Part shown: one piece after another, positions 1 to 9,229 of the stretch
Position numbering within the stretch: the first letter of the stretch is position 1
How the letters are laid out: the number at the start of each line of letters is the position of its first letter
Origin: Tetrastigma voinierianum
Lineage: Eukaryota > Streptophyta > Magnoliopsida > Vitales > Vitaceae
Reading direction: 5' to 3'
Length of the DNA: 64,000 nt
NCBI GenBank assembly: GCA_016808115.1
Contig: JAEQBH010002358.1
Location: 1-64,000, forward strand
Notes under the pieces: generated by a model
What the model saw: only the letters and a program-made list of their open reading frames with translations
Database searches by the model: none
What the model was told of the DNA's origin: nothing
Program-made: the position numbers and the translations under genes

Positions 1-483
1 CTGGTGTTTGTTTAGGTTTGGCTTTGATCCTTTATTATTGATGTACACGTATATAAGACTATATGTACGTGCTTATGTAATGTTGTCGGTTGAACTTAAA
101 TAAGAAAGTATGTGTTTGTGTATAAAAGGTGTAACATGCGAAGCAAACGCTCCTCGTACTCACTGTTCCAAACTAAGGAAAGGTAAAGAGCTAAATGTGT
201 TCTTTTAAATTATGTTTGTTCTCCAAAACTAAGGAAAGGTAAAGAATATTAGTTATTTTGTTACTTAACATTTTATATATTTTCAAATTATATGTAATCT
301 TTATATAAGAAGTTAATTTGAATGAATCTAAAAATAATTTATAAAAAGTTATTTCCTTCTTTATTACTACATTTGTTTAAAGCAAAAAAATCTTAGTAAT
401 ATCAATCCTCGTGGATAAAAAATGCTATTTCTGACATCCTTTGTGCCTTTTTCTTTTTCTTTACTAGTTTAATAAGGTGAAAG
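1..483. other. 3' flank of a probable upstream CEP unit (part 1)
   Basis: No gene is visible. The first 90 bases, with a stretch like GTTTGTTTAGGTTTGGCTTT followed by T-rich ATGTA/TATA runs, resemble the 3' UTR region of CEP copy 1 around 3510-3600. Together with the clearer match at 1220-1720 this suggests the window opens just downstream of another copy of the same peptide gene. The similarity was judged by eye and is weak here. Confidence 0.35.
168..245 (+). repeat. Short direct repeat pair
   Basis: A 23-base word reading CCAAACTAAGGAAAGG followed by TAAAGA occurs at 168-190 and again, nearly identical, at 223-245, about 55 bases apart. It is too short and too few in number to be a satellite. 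No function can be assigned. Confidence 0.6.
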
Positions 484-973
484 ATAAGAGTGATGTCCTA
501 AAACAATCTTTTTAAAAATATAAATAAAATTACTAAAGTAATACATGTTTCAAAATTATGTCCAAGCTAGTGCCTCATTATCATGTCACCAAAACTGTAC
601 GTAGTTGATAACTATGATTTTAAATTTTTTTAAATAGTTAAAACCGTAGTTAGTGACTATAGTTTTAAGCTTAAAGTTAAAACCGTAGTAGGTGACTATG
701 ATTTTAATCATTTAAAAAAATTTCAAAACCGTAGTCAATAATTATAATTTTAACTTTAAACCTAAAACCGTAGTCCACCAACTACGGTTTTAACTATTTT
801 AAAAAATTTAAACCGGTTACTAACTATGATTTTAGGTGACATGATTTTTTAAAATAATAGTCATTAACTATGGTTTTGGTGACATGACAAATAGTCACTA
901 GTTTAGACATTATTTTAAAACATGTATTACTTTGAAATTAAAAAAAAATGATTATTTTAGGACAAAGCTCTAA
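484..973. mobile_element. Foldback / MITE-like element with long inverted ends
   Basis: The two ends are near-perfect reverse complements for roughly 100-120 bases. The left arm contains GTCCTAAAA, AAGTAATACATGTTT and TCATGTCACCAAAAC; the right arm contains GTTTTGGTGACATGA, AAACATGTATTACTT and TTTTAGGAC. Between the arms, about five diverged units of a 50-60 base palindromic word (AAAACCGTAGT then GACTATGATTTT) are strung together, so the whole element can fold into one long hairpin. There is no transposase. It fits a non-autonomous foldback transposon or MITE. It sits in the 3' flank of the presumed upstream CEP copy. Superfamily is undetermined and the exact ends are uncertain by about 10 bases. 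Confidence 0.75.
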
Positions 974-1740
974 AGACTAATGAAGGTATGAAAAGTAACT
1001 TTTCATCCAATCTCCATCTGTCCTCTCTATAAAGTTGTCTAGAAAACTGTATATTCCAGGGACAAAGACATTTTCTTGATAAGTCAATATATTTTCCTTA
1101 TATATGGAAGTAAACTTGTTAGACTACTAGGCTACTAGCTGATATCCTTTAGTTTCCAGCCAATATCTAATATATGCTTTGACTTCTAATCGCTAGCTGT
1201 CCATATAGTTAGAACCGACTTAGATGTCCCTTCTAAATGTGGCCATCACAAGAAAGTATAGAATTGAACCTACCACTCCTGCAAATGTTCATCCGATATT
1301 GTTGATAAGGCAACAAGAAAATCCTCAGTAATTGATTCTGCAATATTGAGGAATTTTTCTAATAACTAGTATTGGGCTCATAATCCAATCAGGATTTAAT
1401 TCCATGAAATTAATATCACCATTATTATAAAATTAATTTGATCCAAGGTCGTGATCAAAATGTCACCCACACCATGAAATGCAAGAGAAATACTATACCA
1501 CTCTTCAGTTGCTCTACACCTAATTTATGTATATCTATTAGACTTTTATTTTTTCCATAGAAAAATAACCGTTATATATGATTAGATTATAAAAAGGTAT
1601 AAGCCGGGGTAACATCATTTTATATAATGTAAAATACAATTTTTTATTTTAGTGAAATTTTTGAGGGAAAACTATTTCCTTGACAGTTTTATGCCACTTC
1701 AAAAGAATCATATTTCTTTCTAATTCTTATCCTAGTAACA
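974..1740. other. 3' flank of a probable upstream CEP unit (part 2)
   Basis: There is no ORF of note. Around 1225-1285 the sequence (GGCCATCACA, AGAATTGAAC) aligns in order with 3890-3935 downstream of CEP copy 1 (GACCATCACA, AGAATTGAAC). Around 1645-1700 TTTTTGAGGGAAA followed by CTATTTCCTTGAC aligns with 4215-4245 and 23735-23755. The matching order in three places supports a third, more diverged copy of the CEP unit whose coding part lies left of position 1. Confidence 0.5.
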
Positions 1741-2799
1741 AAGTGATAATTCTTAACTCACCCGATATAATGATTATTGTTTGACCTTCAAAAATATTCT
1801 CTACACATCCCTCAACTTTTTTCCATACCAAGTTAGACATGTTGTTGTGAACTAATTAGTCAAATTTAAAGTGAATAAACTCTATGTCTTTTTGCAAATA
1901 TAGTCCATAATTTTATAAGAGGAATTATTGAACCCAATCACTTACTTTTATTACTTAGTTTTTTGTTGAGGTCTATCTTTTAGAGATACTTAAATTGGAT
2001 CAGTGATCGATTTATAGGTCTCATCATAAACCTAATTATTTCCTTTCTTTCAATTATATAAATCAATAGGTCAAACCGCACTCAAAGATAAGACATTTCC
2101 TCATTTTTAAGAACTTTTGTAAATAAAAAACACAATGTATTCTATTATAGACTCCTCCTTCTAAGTGATGAAGGTTATGTATGAAAGTGATGAGAAAACA
2201 ACATAACCCAAATAAGCTAATTAATTAATCATCCAACACCATTTCCAATGTCTGTAAAAGAAAAAGAGAGAAGTCAAGAGTACCCAGGCGGCTCACTTCA
2301 AAGTTTAGTGGAGGGACACCATTCATTTGTTCCTCAGTCGCCACAAAAATGTACATGCACGGATGGGGTGTCTTAGCACTAAAACTGCTGATAATAGTTG
2401 GTAATGGCGTGAAGCAAATGGAGACTGCAGCAACAAAAGAATTACTGTATACAACAGGGTCCACCGAAGATGAATACCCCCATCACCATTGGAGCACTCA
2501 GAAGAAAAGGCTTCAGGGTAGTGCATCCGGCCCCTACCCAATTTCCACTGTCCATTCCCCAAAAATTACACATGCTAACTATTGAAAAACCAGAAAACAA
2601 AATTTCCGTAGACTATCAGAATCACGAAAGGTGAAACCAAAGTGTAAAGGAAAAGACCAAATGGAAGGCCAACAGCTTCAACTGGGTCTTGAGTGTAGTT
2701 AATTGAAGAGTGCAAAGCAATTTTTAAAATAAATATAAACTTGGGGCACCCTTGAAATGTTCTAAATTGGTAAAAGGTGGGATGAGTTTATGAAAGATC
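1741..2799. other. AT-rich intergenic DNA, no confident gene
   Basis: This is low-complexity AT-rich sequence apart from a more balanced island at 2225-2600 that holds overlapping short ORFs on both strands. I recognise no transposon terminus, RNA gene or conserved protein here. Confidence 0.5.
2349..2585 (+). CDS. Doubtful 78-residue small ORF, possible secreted peptide
   Basis: The ORF starts at an ATG and encodes 78 residues. The N-terminus has a short hydrophobic run (LALKLLIIVG near residues 10-18) that could act as a weak signal peptide. Near residue 58 it reads SASGPYPIST, which loosely recalls the SGPxP core of CLE peptides but lacks the flanking Arg and the terminal His. It lies about 520 bases upstream of CEP copy 1 on the same strand, in a stretch less AT-rich than its surroundings. 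Overlapping ORFs of similar length exist on the other strand, which argues for chance. No family can be assigned. Confidence 0.15.
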   Translation: MYMHGWGVLALKLLIIVGNGVKQMETAATKELLYTTGSTEDEYPHHHWSTQKKRLQGSASGPYPISTVHSPKITHANY

Positions 2800-2991
2800 T
2801 AGGTTCAAATCTATAAAAACATAATACTACAAAGATATAAAATGAAAAGTAGTGTAAAAAAATATAATAAATTTTATTTTCTCAACTTCTCATTTTTATG
2901 TAGAAAAAAAAAAGAAAATTTGAACTTTTTCCTTTTAGTTCTTTATTCAAGTACAAATCCCAAATAGCCTATCCAGAGGGATGCCTACAGG

Positions 2992-3004
2992 CTATAGATA
3001 TATA
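2992..3004 (+). promoter_or_regulatory. TATA box of CEP copy 1
   Basis: CTATAGATATATA lies about 100 bases before the start codon. The block that follows (ACACCACAAAGTTCC) is almost unchanged at 18183-18200 in front of CEP copy 2, where the box reads TTTATATATATACATA. Conservation of box and spacing between two otherwise diverged copies supports a real core promoter. Confidence 0.65.
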
Positions 3005-3103
3005 CACCACAAAGTTCCATACAAAGAGCACATTGCAATAGACCCCATATCTCAAAAGCCTCTCATTAATTAGTTTCTTGAGCTAATTATCTCACCATTC
3101 TAC

Positions 3104-3405
3104 ATGGCCAAGTCAAGCTCAATTTCCCTTCTACTGGTCTGCTCTACTCCTGCTTTTGAAGCAAGAAAGCTGTTGAGCTTGAAGAAGGAGAGGTCTCCCC
3201 AGTTGTGGAGAGTTTAGACCTTATTTCCCTTCCCAAAGGGCTCCCTCCACCACATTCTTCTTCAGGTGAAGACAATGAAGGTCATGCGGTTGTGAATATC
3301 AATGGGAGACTCTTCACTCTTCATCATCTTCCCAGCATTAATGGGAGGATGCTCTCAGACTCAGGAGAGTCTCGCCCAAGTCCTGGAGTTGGTCACACTC
3401 CTTAG
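3104..3405 (+). pseudogene. CEP13/14-like secreted peptide precursor, one frameshift
   Basis: Probable precursor of a C-TERMINALLY ENCODED PEPTIDE, a secreted hormone that in known cases is processed from the C-terminus and perceived by LRR receptor kinases. The frame from ATG 3104 gives MAKSSSISLLLVC, a short signal peptide, then FEARKLLSL, a usual post-signal motif, and stops at 3217. The frame one base over continues without a stop from 3160 to the TAG at 3403-3405. It carries SLPKGLPPP, an acidic spacer, a GHAVVN segment, LHHLPSINGRML and the core SRPSPGVGH followed by TP. The order matches CEP13/14-type precursors (ARKLL, LPKG, GHA, then SPGVGH). A single base lost near 3185-3195 explains the break. 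The intronless layout and about 100 residues fit the family. Either the gene has recently died or the assembly has an indel error. PIP-type peptides share part of the core and are the main alternative. Confidence 0.72.
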
Positions 3406-4317
3406 CTTTATGGTCATCATTCTATGCAAAATTTCCTTCTCATTCATGGGAAATGTTGTGATTGTACTTAATCTTTTTCATCTACTAGATTGAAAATCAT
3501 TTCCAGTTGTTCGTTAGCTGTTTGTTTGGGATTTGGATTTGATGTATGTATATTTATAGACCATATAAAATATATGTTTCTAATTTTAATAATGATGTAT
3601 GCAAATGGTGTACACCTTCTCTTGCTGTATTGTTTAATGATGCATTTGGGATTCAGTAGAGCTTCTTTTCTTTACAAAGTCACATAATTAATACAAAGTC
3701 AAGATTCTTTGATCTTGGAATTTCAAAGTTGACAAAAATAGATGCCAATTTCTTCTAGCTTACTCCTTTATGGAAAGGAGATAGCTTACTAGTTGGAGGA
3801 CAAAACAGTGGCAGACAGTATTATTGTTTGACTTCATATCAATATCAAGTATTTCAAAAGTTAAAAAGAGGGTTAGAAGAAGTCTTTTCCAAAAGTGACC
3901 ATCACAAAAAATGCTCAGAATTGAACATTTTACAATGCTAGTTCTGAAATGCATCTTTCACTGTCGATAACAGGAAAAGTAAGTTTGGTTATTCTAATAC
4001 TGAAATTTCATTAAAGCAATTGTGGACTCATTAATTGATCAAGCATATGAACCTCACCACTTACAAAAGAGAACTTCTATAGCAAGAGGAAATATAAGAA
4101 CTACTTTTATCCTTTTTCCTATCAAGGAATTAATTTTAAAACAAAAACAAAAAACCTCCAACCTAAAATTATGTAAAGATTTTTGCATATTACCAAAGGA
4201 TTTTTTTTCCCTTATTTTTGGAGGGAAATACAACTTCCTAGTAGTTTCTAATAATATTTCTCGTGTATTCAATGTTATTTCCAATTTGTTTATATTTATA
4301 TTTAGTTGAGCACACAC

Positions 4318-4420
4318 CTATTACTAACATGTTGGCAGGCCCGCTAACCAAAGACTTACCTATTTCTATGTTTTAAGAACACTTCACCCGCATGGGATTG
4401 TTAGGAGCCTAGACTCTTTG
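4318..4420 (+). pseudogene. Copia pol C-terminus (RNase H tail) remnant
   Basis: Read with its frame breaks, this stretch encodes DPLTKDLPISMF, a stop, then EHFTRMGLLGA. These match the closing motifs of plant copia polyproteins (ADPLTK, then an EH..RMGL tail). It is about 30 residues of an original polyprotein of more than 1000. The start is lost and it cannot be functional. Confidence 0.7.
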
Positions 4421-4837
4421 TTTTAGTGGGAGTTTTGCCTTGCGCATTTTGTAAGGAAGGCTCATGCATTTTCATTATTATACACATTTTGACGCTTGTC
4501 GTTATCTTGCGATTTTGCACATTTCGACTGTATGAATGACATAATTATGTTTTTATTTCTATTGAATTAATACTCTTGTCATTGTAATGTTTCTTGATTA
4601 GTAGCGGCTAATTATATATGATTTATACATCCTCTTGTTGTGTTAATTGTATATGATTGGTTATGGCTATGTAAGTCTCTTGTTGATGCATTTGAGTAAT
4701 GATTTTGATTAATAACGCCTAATTATGTATGATTTATGCATCCGCTCGGTGTGTTAATTGTATATGATCGTTACAGGCTATGTAAATCTATTAAGAAAGC
4801 ATTTTGAAGTTATGATTATGTCATTCAAGTGGGAGAA

Positions 4838-5316
4838 TGTTAGATTAATTTATTAATTATGGACTAAGATACCATATTACAATTTAATCACAGAATCGCG
4901 CACGTTAATTACGATCATTTGCACTCATTTAATGGTTTAACTACCGGGCCCGGTTCTATCTTCTCCTTTGCTTTGTGTTTCCATTCGACCACAAAAAACC
5001 CACCGGTTCTCAGGCTTTCTATATATATAAGTAAATAGAGCTCTAGAATTTCGATTTGGTAGAACATGCTTTGAGGAGAGGAAATAACCATCTTCAAACC
5101 TAGCTTTTCTTTTATCTCATCCCTTGCATATTTGGGAGACAAATAACAGCCAACAATTCCAGATATATGGCAGGTATGTTTTCTACCTAGTACGAATTGA
5201 TATGCTTCATTATTTCAATAAAATTATTATTTTGTAATGCATTTATTGGGTCATTTGATTATTGATCAATTGTTTTTGAATCAATAAATACTCTTGATTT
5301 TACAAAATAATTTAAC
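4838..5316 (+). repeat. Copia LTR with polypurine tract and TATA box
   Basis: The polypurine tract AAGTGGGAGAA ends at 4837, and the LTR begins with TGTTAGATTAA. A likely end is TTTAACA at 5316, giving TGTTA...TAACA ends and about 479 bases. A TATA box (TTTCTATATATATAAG) lies at 5017-5031. The left border is well supported by the tract; the right border is inferred from the terminal palindrome, since no partner LTR is in the window. Confidence 0.65.
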
Positions 5317-5336
5317 AATTTCTCAATATCCTTGTA

Positions 5337-8300
5337 TGTTAGGACCTTGATCTGTAGACCCTCAATTTTGTGCCTCAACACTTTCATTTTATCCTATGGG
5401 TGTCACACTCACCTATCATTCTCATATGGCAATCGTTAGGGCCCCATATAACCTTAGTCGGTTTCCAAGCCTCTGGGCGGGCTTTGTGTGGTCCATTGGA
5501 GTGCGTATGTAGTTTCCCGAGTTTCATATCATGGCGATTTTTTGTATTGAACTGTACATAGGAAGCAAGTGGTGCCCCCCGAGGTTTTAGCTCAATCGGA
5601 GTTTATTGGAGTATGTTAAATTCGGAGCACTTGAGCTTGTTTCGATCGTATTCCTGTCCGAACTCGAAAGCGCACCGTTTGTTTCTGGTTGGATCTCTTA
5701 TTCGCCAAGGAGGTTTTTTAAAATTCACTTTGTCAACCATTTGACCAATCGGTTTGACTGGTTCGTTGGGGCAGTACGTAAACAACACTGTTTTTTGGGT
5801 GATTTTGGCAAGCACTCCTCCTTGTTTCGATCATATCTCCCTCATCCGAACTTTGAATTGTGTACCATTTTTTTTTGTTGGTCTCCTTATTTTTCAGGGA
5901 ACATTCTATCAAAATTTCATAATTTTCCTTGACCTGGCCGACTGGGGCTGGCTTTCGATCTAACTGCCTAATTCGCCTGTGTGGAGCTGATTTGTGGATT
6001 TCGAGTCTAAATCTCATATGGATCGTGCCCATATGCTCCAGATCAGTCTTGGAAAGGCTTTGGGTCCATTTTAGGCTTTGTCTTGAGTTACATGCAGCCC
6101 ACCATGAATCCATGTGATACTCAGGTGAAGCAAGCTGAAAACTTAAAGGAGTCAACTTGCATGGGGAATTGGTGAGGAGAGTTATTGGGGAGTGTGGTTT
6201 CAAGGCTAATGGAGCTCTTTCCAGAGTTTGAAGGTGGAAAACACCAGGTGGGCTCAAAGGCTGAGGTGGGAATCAGTATAAAAGGAGAGAAAGATCAGAG
6301 TGTGAAGGACCTTAGGCACTTTTTCCGGGCTTAGATGCACATTTTCTGATTTTTTTCGGATGCTTAGCTTGGATTTTTTTTTTTTTTTTTTTTTGCGTTT
6401 TGTGGAAGAGGTAAGAACTAGACCCTTGCTCTACTCTATTTCATATCTTCTTCCCTATGCTCTGATCCTTGAATAAAATATATCTTTTTGCTTGGCTGGC
6501 CCAAGCACAGTTTGTTAGGTTAGGCAATGGTCCATGGGGCTAAGTTTTCAGTTTGGTAAGAAGGCTCATTGGCCTTTTGTACATATTTCATTTTGATTAA
6601 CTCATGTGACCTTCAAGGTCTGCATAGTGATGATGATTATGGGGACTTCCATGGGTGTCATTCCTTTGAATTGAATGGTACGGTTTTCACGCTCATCGTG
6701 GGAGCGGCTCATCGCTACTAGGCTGCTTTCTTAAACACAACGGATTGTTTCGGGCCTGGGTTTCACCATCTCGAGCTTAAGAATCATGCACCGCTTTGTT
6801 TTAGTTTCCTTATTCTTATGAATTTTTCAATTACCATTTCTCAACCGACTGAACCGGGTTATTGGGAAACCGATCAGCCAGCTTCATTAGGTTCAGTTTT
6901 CCGAAATAGCAGTTTGGGTACTTTGCTTTGTTTGTGTTGATTCTTACTCATTCAGAGTCGGAATTGCACTCTGTTTGTTTTGTTGAATTCCTGACTCTAT
7001 GAGGAAGGTCCTGGAAAATTTTGAGAACTTCTCTCAACCGGTTGAACCGATTGAAACTGCACTCACTGTCTATTAGGTTCAGTTTTCCGAAACAACACCA
7101 AGTTATGTATCGAGTTAGATGATGTGTTCCTCGACAAGAATAATGTAGGTGTGTGATTGCAAGGTTGTCTCTTGTCTCCTTAAGTTGGTTTGAGCCTTTT
7201 GGCATTGCATCTCGCGAATGGTTACTGGGTTCATTCCTTAAATTTGTGTTGGGACGCTTTAGAATGGCATGACTTTCTAGGAACAAAGGGTTGTAATGTG
7301 GGAGGCTTTATGTAGTTGAATTTGCAGCTAGGTTCATGGGATTTAGGTAGCTGAATTTCAGTTTGGTTCTAGGGATCTAGGTGGTTGCATTGCTTGTAAA
7401 TTAGTGAATCCCATGGTCTTCATTTTAATAAAATGGGGTGGCTTGGTTGCAACCCAGTGTTAGAACACTTTGTCGTGAGCCATTGGTTCTCACTCATCCG
7501 AGCTCGGAATAATGCACCGTTTGTTTTTTTAGATTCCTTACTATATGAGGAATTTTCTGACAAAGTTTCAGAATTTTTCTCAATCATTTGGACTTGTTGA
7601 GAACCGGTTCAACTGGTTGTTAAAGACAACTCACAAGCAAAATTTATGGCATGTTTCTGCCCTAATCTATTACGGCGTGCTCCCATTTGCTCCAAGGAAC
7701 CTACATAGCCGCCTTTAGTGTCCGAGTTCGCCTCGGTTTGAACAAGTAGTAGTGGGCAATGTGGGATTGGTAAGTATGGTTTGGTTTATGGGATTTTAAA
7801 GGAATGTGTGTCCAAGCAAGCAAACCACTTACCTCATTTTAGCCCACTTCCCTTCTTTTGGTATGGGATCCGATATTTGGTTTTAAATGCATGATGTATG
7901 ATGTATTATTTGCCCTACCTAATCCTGCAGTGCATGGCTAGGGACCTCAAGTACCTGCTTGGGTGTTGGTATTTATATTCATATGTATATATGGTGTTTG
8001 GACTTTGACATTTGTGGTGCATTTGAGCTTGTTGACTGACCTCTTATGCAGCGCTTGGCTAGGGACCATAGGTACACACCCATTGTTTTGATTGGTTGAG
8101 TGTTTATTTTTGATACCGAGTAGGTTGATGTGATTCGAGTCATCTATGTAGCCTAGGAGGTTGTTTGATCTTTGACCCATATGCTCCCACATACCCAATT
8201 AACTAGTAGAGATCGAGTTCTGGGCCTAAAGGGGTGCTACCTCACATGAGGTACCTTCCCAATGGGTAAACTGATCCCCGAACCCAGAAATCTAGTTTTG

Positions 8301-8502
8301 TAGACCGCTTTTTCCTGACTGGAGTCAATGAGGAGTTTTTGTTCTTACTTCATTTTCCCCATTTTTTGAAAAAATAAAAATAAAATGTAAGTGGCCACCC
8401 AGCAAACCTGTTCTCCCTGGGCCTGATTTTTCCAAAACTCTAAAATCAACCCATTTTCTTTTCATTTAAAGAAGTTGTGCCAACTGCGGATTGCAGGGTC
8501 CA
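5337..8502 (+). repeat. 5' LTR of the Tat/Ogre element
   Basis: It starts TGTTAGGACC and ends ...GGTCCA just before the primer site, about 3166 bases. Four diverged copies of a module of roughly 100 bases lie near 5655-5765, 5846-5950, 6953-7065 and 7499-7625; each runs from a (C)GAACT/GAGCTCGGAAT-like start through a T-rich CCGTTTGTTT stretch to an AACCGGTTGAAC-like end. A 24-base T run is at 6369-6393. No second copy of this LTR is in the window. The remaining sequence is LTR without genes. Confidence 0.72.
6276..6285 (+). promoter_or_regulatory. TATA box in the Tat LTR
   Basis: GTATAAAAGG stands about 940 bases into the LTR and is followed after about 30 bases by a purine-rich then T-rich stretch. 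This is the expected place for the retrotransposon promoter and start of the R region. The call rests on the motif alone. Confidence 0.45.
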
Positions 8503-8508
8503 TAAATT

Positions 8509-8524
8509 TGGCGACTACTGGGAT
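8509..8524 (+). other. Primer binding site (tRNA-Arg type)
   Basis: TGGCGACTACTGGGAT follows the LTR end by six bases. Tat/Ogre elements usually carry TGGCGACTCYRCTGGGGA, complementary to the 3' end of a tRNA-Arg; here one or two bases have changed. It fixes the right edge of the LTR. Confidence 0.65.
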
Positions 8525-9229
8525 CGAACCGAGAATCTCTGGCTTCATAAGAGTGACTGCTTGAACTTGAGTTGGGTATATCTGAGCATATGGTTCTTGA
8601 CTAAAGGGACTCTAGCTACACAAATGATCGATGACCACTTACTCCGGGTTGGTATTCGCATAAACTATGGTTTGTTTGTGCTTGTGTGTTCACTCTTGTG
8701 GGACTTCTAGCATGCCGCCATGGTTAATTGGTACCTAACTATATGTTTATGATTGCACAGATGGTTAGATTGTGTAGATTCTATGGTAGGCTTGTTCAGA
8801 CATGACTATTCGTCATGGCTACTCCTCTCTATTAATCGCTGGATTTTTTTGTATTTATGGGGCGCACTTGTATCCCCTTATTTCGTAATCAATTAGTCTT
8901 GGTCGACTCATCTTCATGAATTAGCTCTTATGTTGTTTTTTTGGGAGTCATTCCCAATTGTCGTTTCTAATTTTGCTGCTAGGATTTGGAGGTGGTCTAA
9001 CATAGGCTATATCGATACTAGATAATCTGAGATGACGTGATATATGAGCAATGAAGACCTCAGATAGCCCCGAGCTGACTTCATGGATACATCCATGGCC
9101 AAAGGTGTCATTTTTATTGGTTAGACCTTAGGTTACGATCCCGCTCAAGTACAATCATCTGGCTTTAGGACTCGCTTTCCCCGTCAGAAGACTGGTTAAT
9201 GCTACCCCGAGGTATCACCATGTCAACTC

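Larger units (their letters stand above)
2800..4297 (+). repeat. Tandem CEP unit, copy 1
   Basis: This segment of about 1.5 kb, comprising promoter, CEP gene and 3' flank, aligns in order with 17990-19201 plus 23545-23850. Shared landmarks are TTCTCAACTTCTCATTTTTA before the gene, TTTAATGATGCATTTGGGAT after it, AATATCAAGTATTTCAAAAG, and GCAAGAGGAAATATAAGAA near the end. From 3406 to 4297 there is no gene, only 3' UTR and flank. Similarity stops near 4297, where a copia fragment begins. Confidence 0.8.
4298..5316 (+). mobile_element. 3' end of a Ty1/copia retrotransposon
   Basis: This is a truncated element: the extreme C-terminus of pol, an untranslated stretch, a polypurine tract and one LTR. 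It directly adjoins the end of CEP unit 1, so the body of the element was lost or replaced. About 420 bases (4420-4830) between the pol remnant and the polypurine tract hold no ORF, but contain two related T-rich modules with AATTATATATGATTTATACA and AATTATGTATGATTTATGCA about 120 bases apart. Confidence 0.72.

Noticed and set aside
5733..6257. A 174-residue minus-strand ORF, the longest in the left half
   Set aside because: It lies wholly inside the Tat LTR, antisense to its promoter region, starts just left of the TATA box, and shows no known domain. Best explained as chance.
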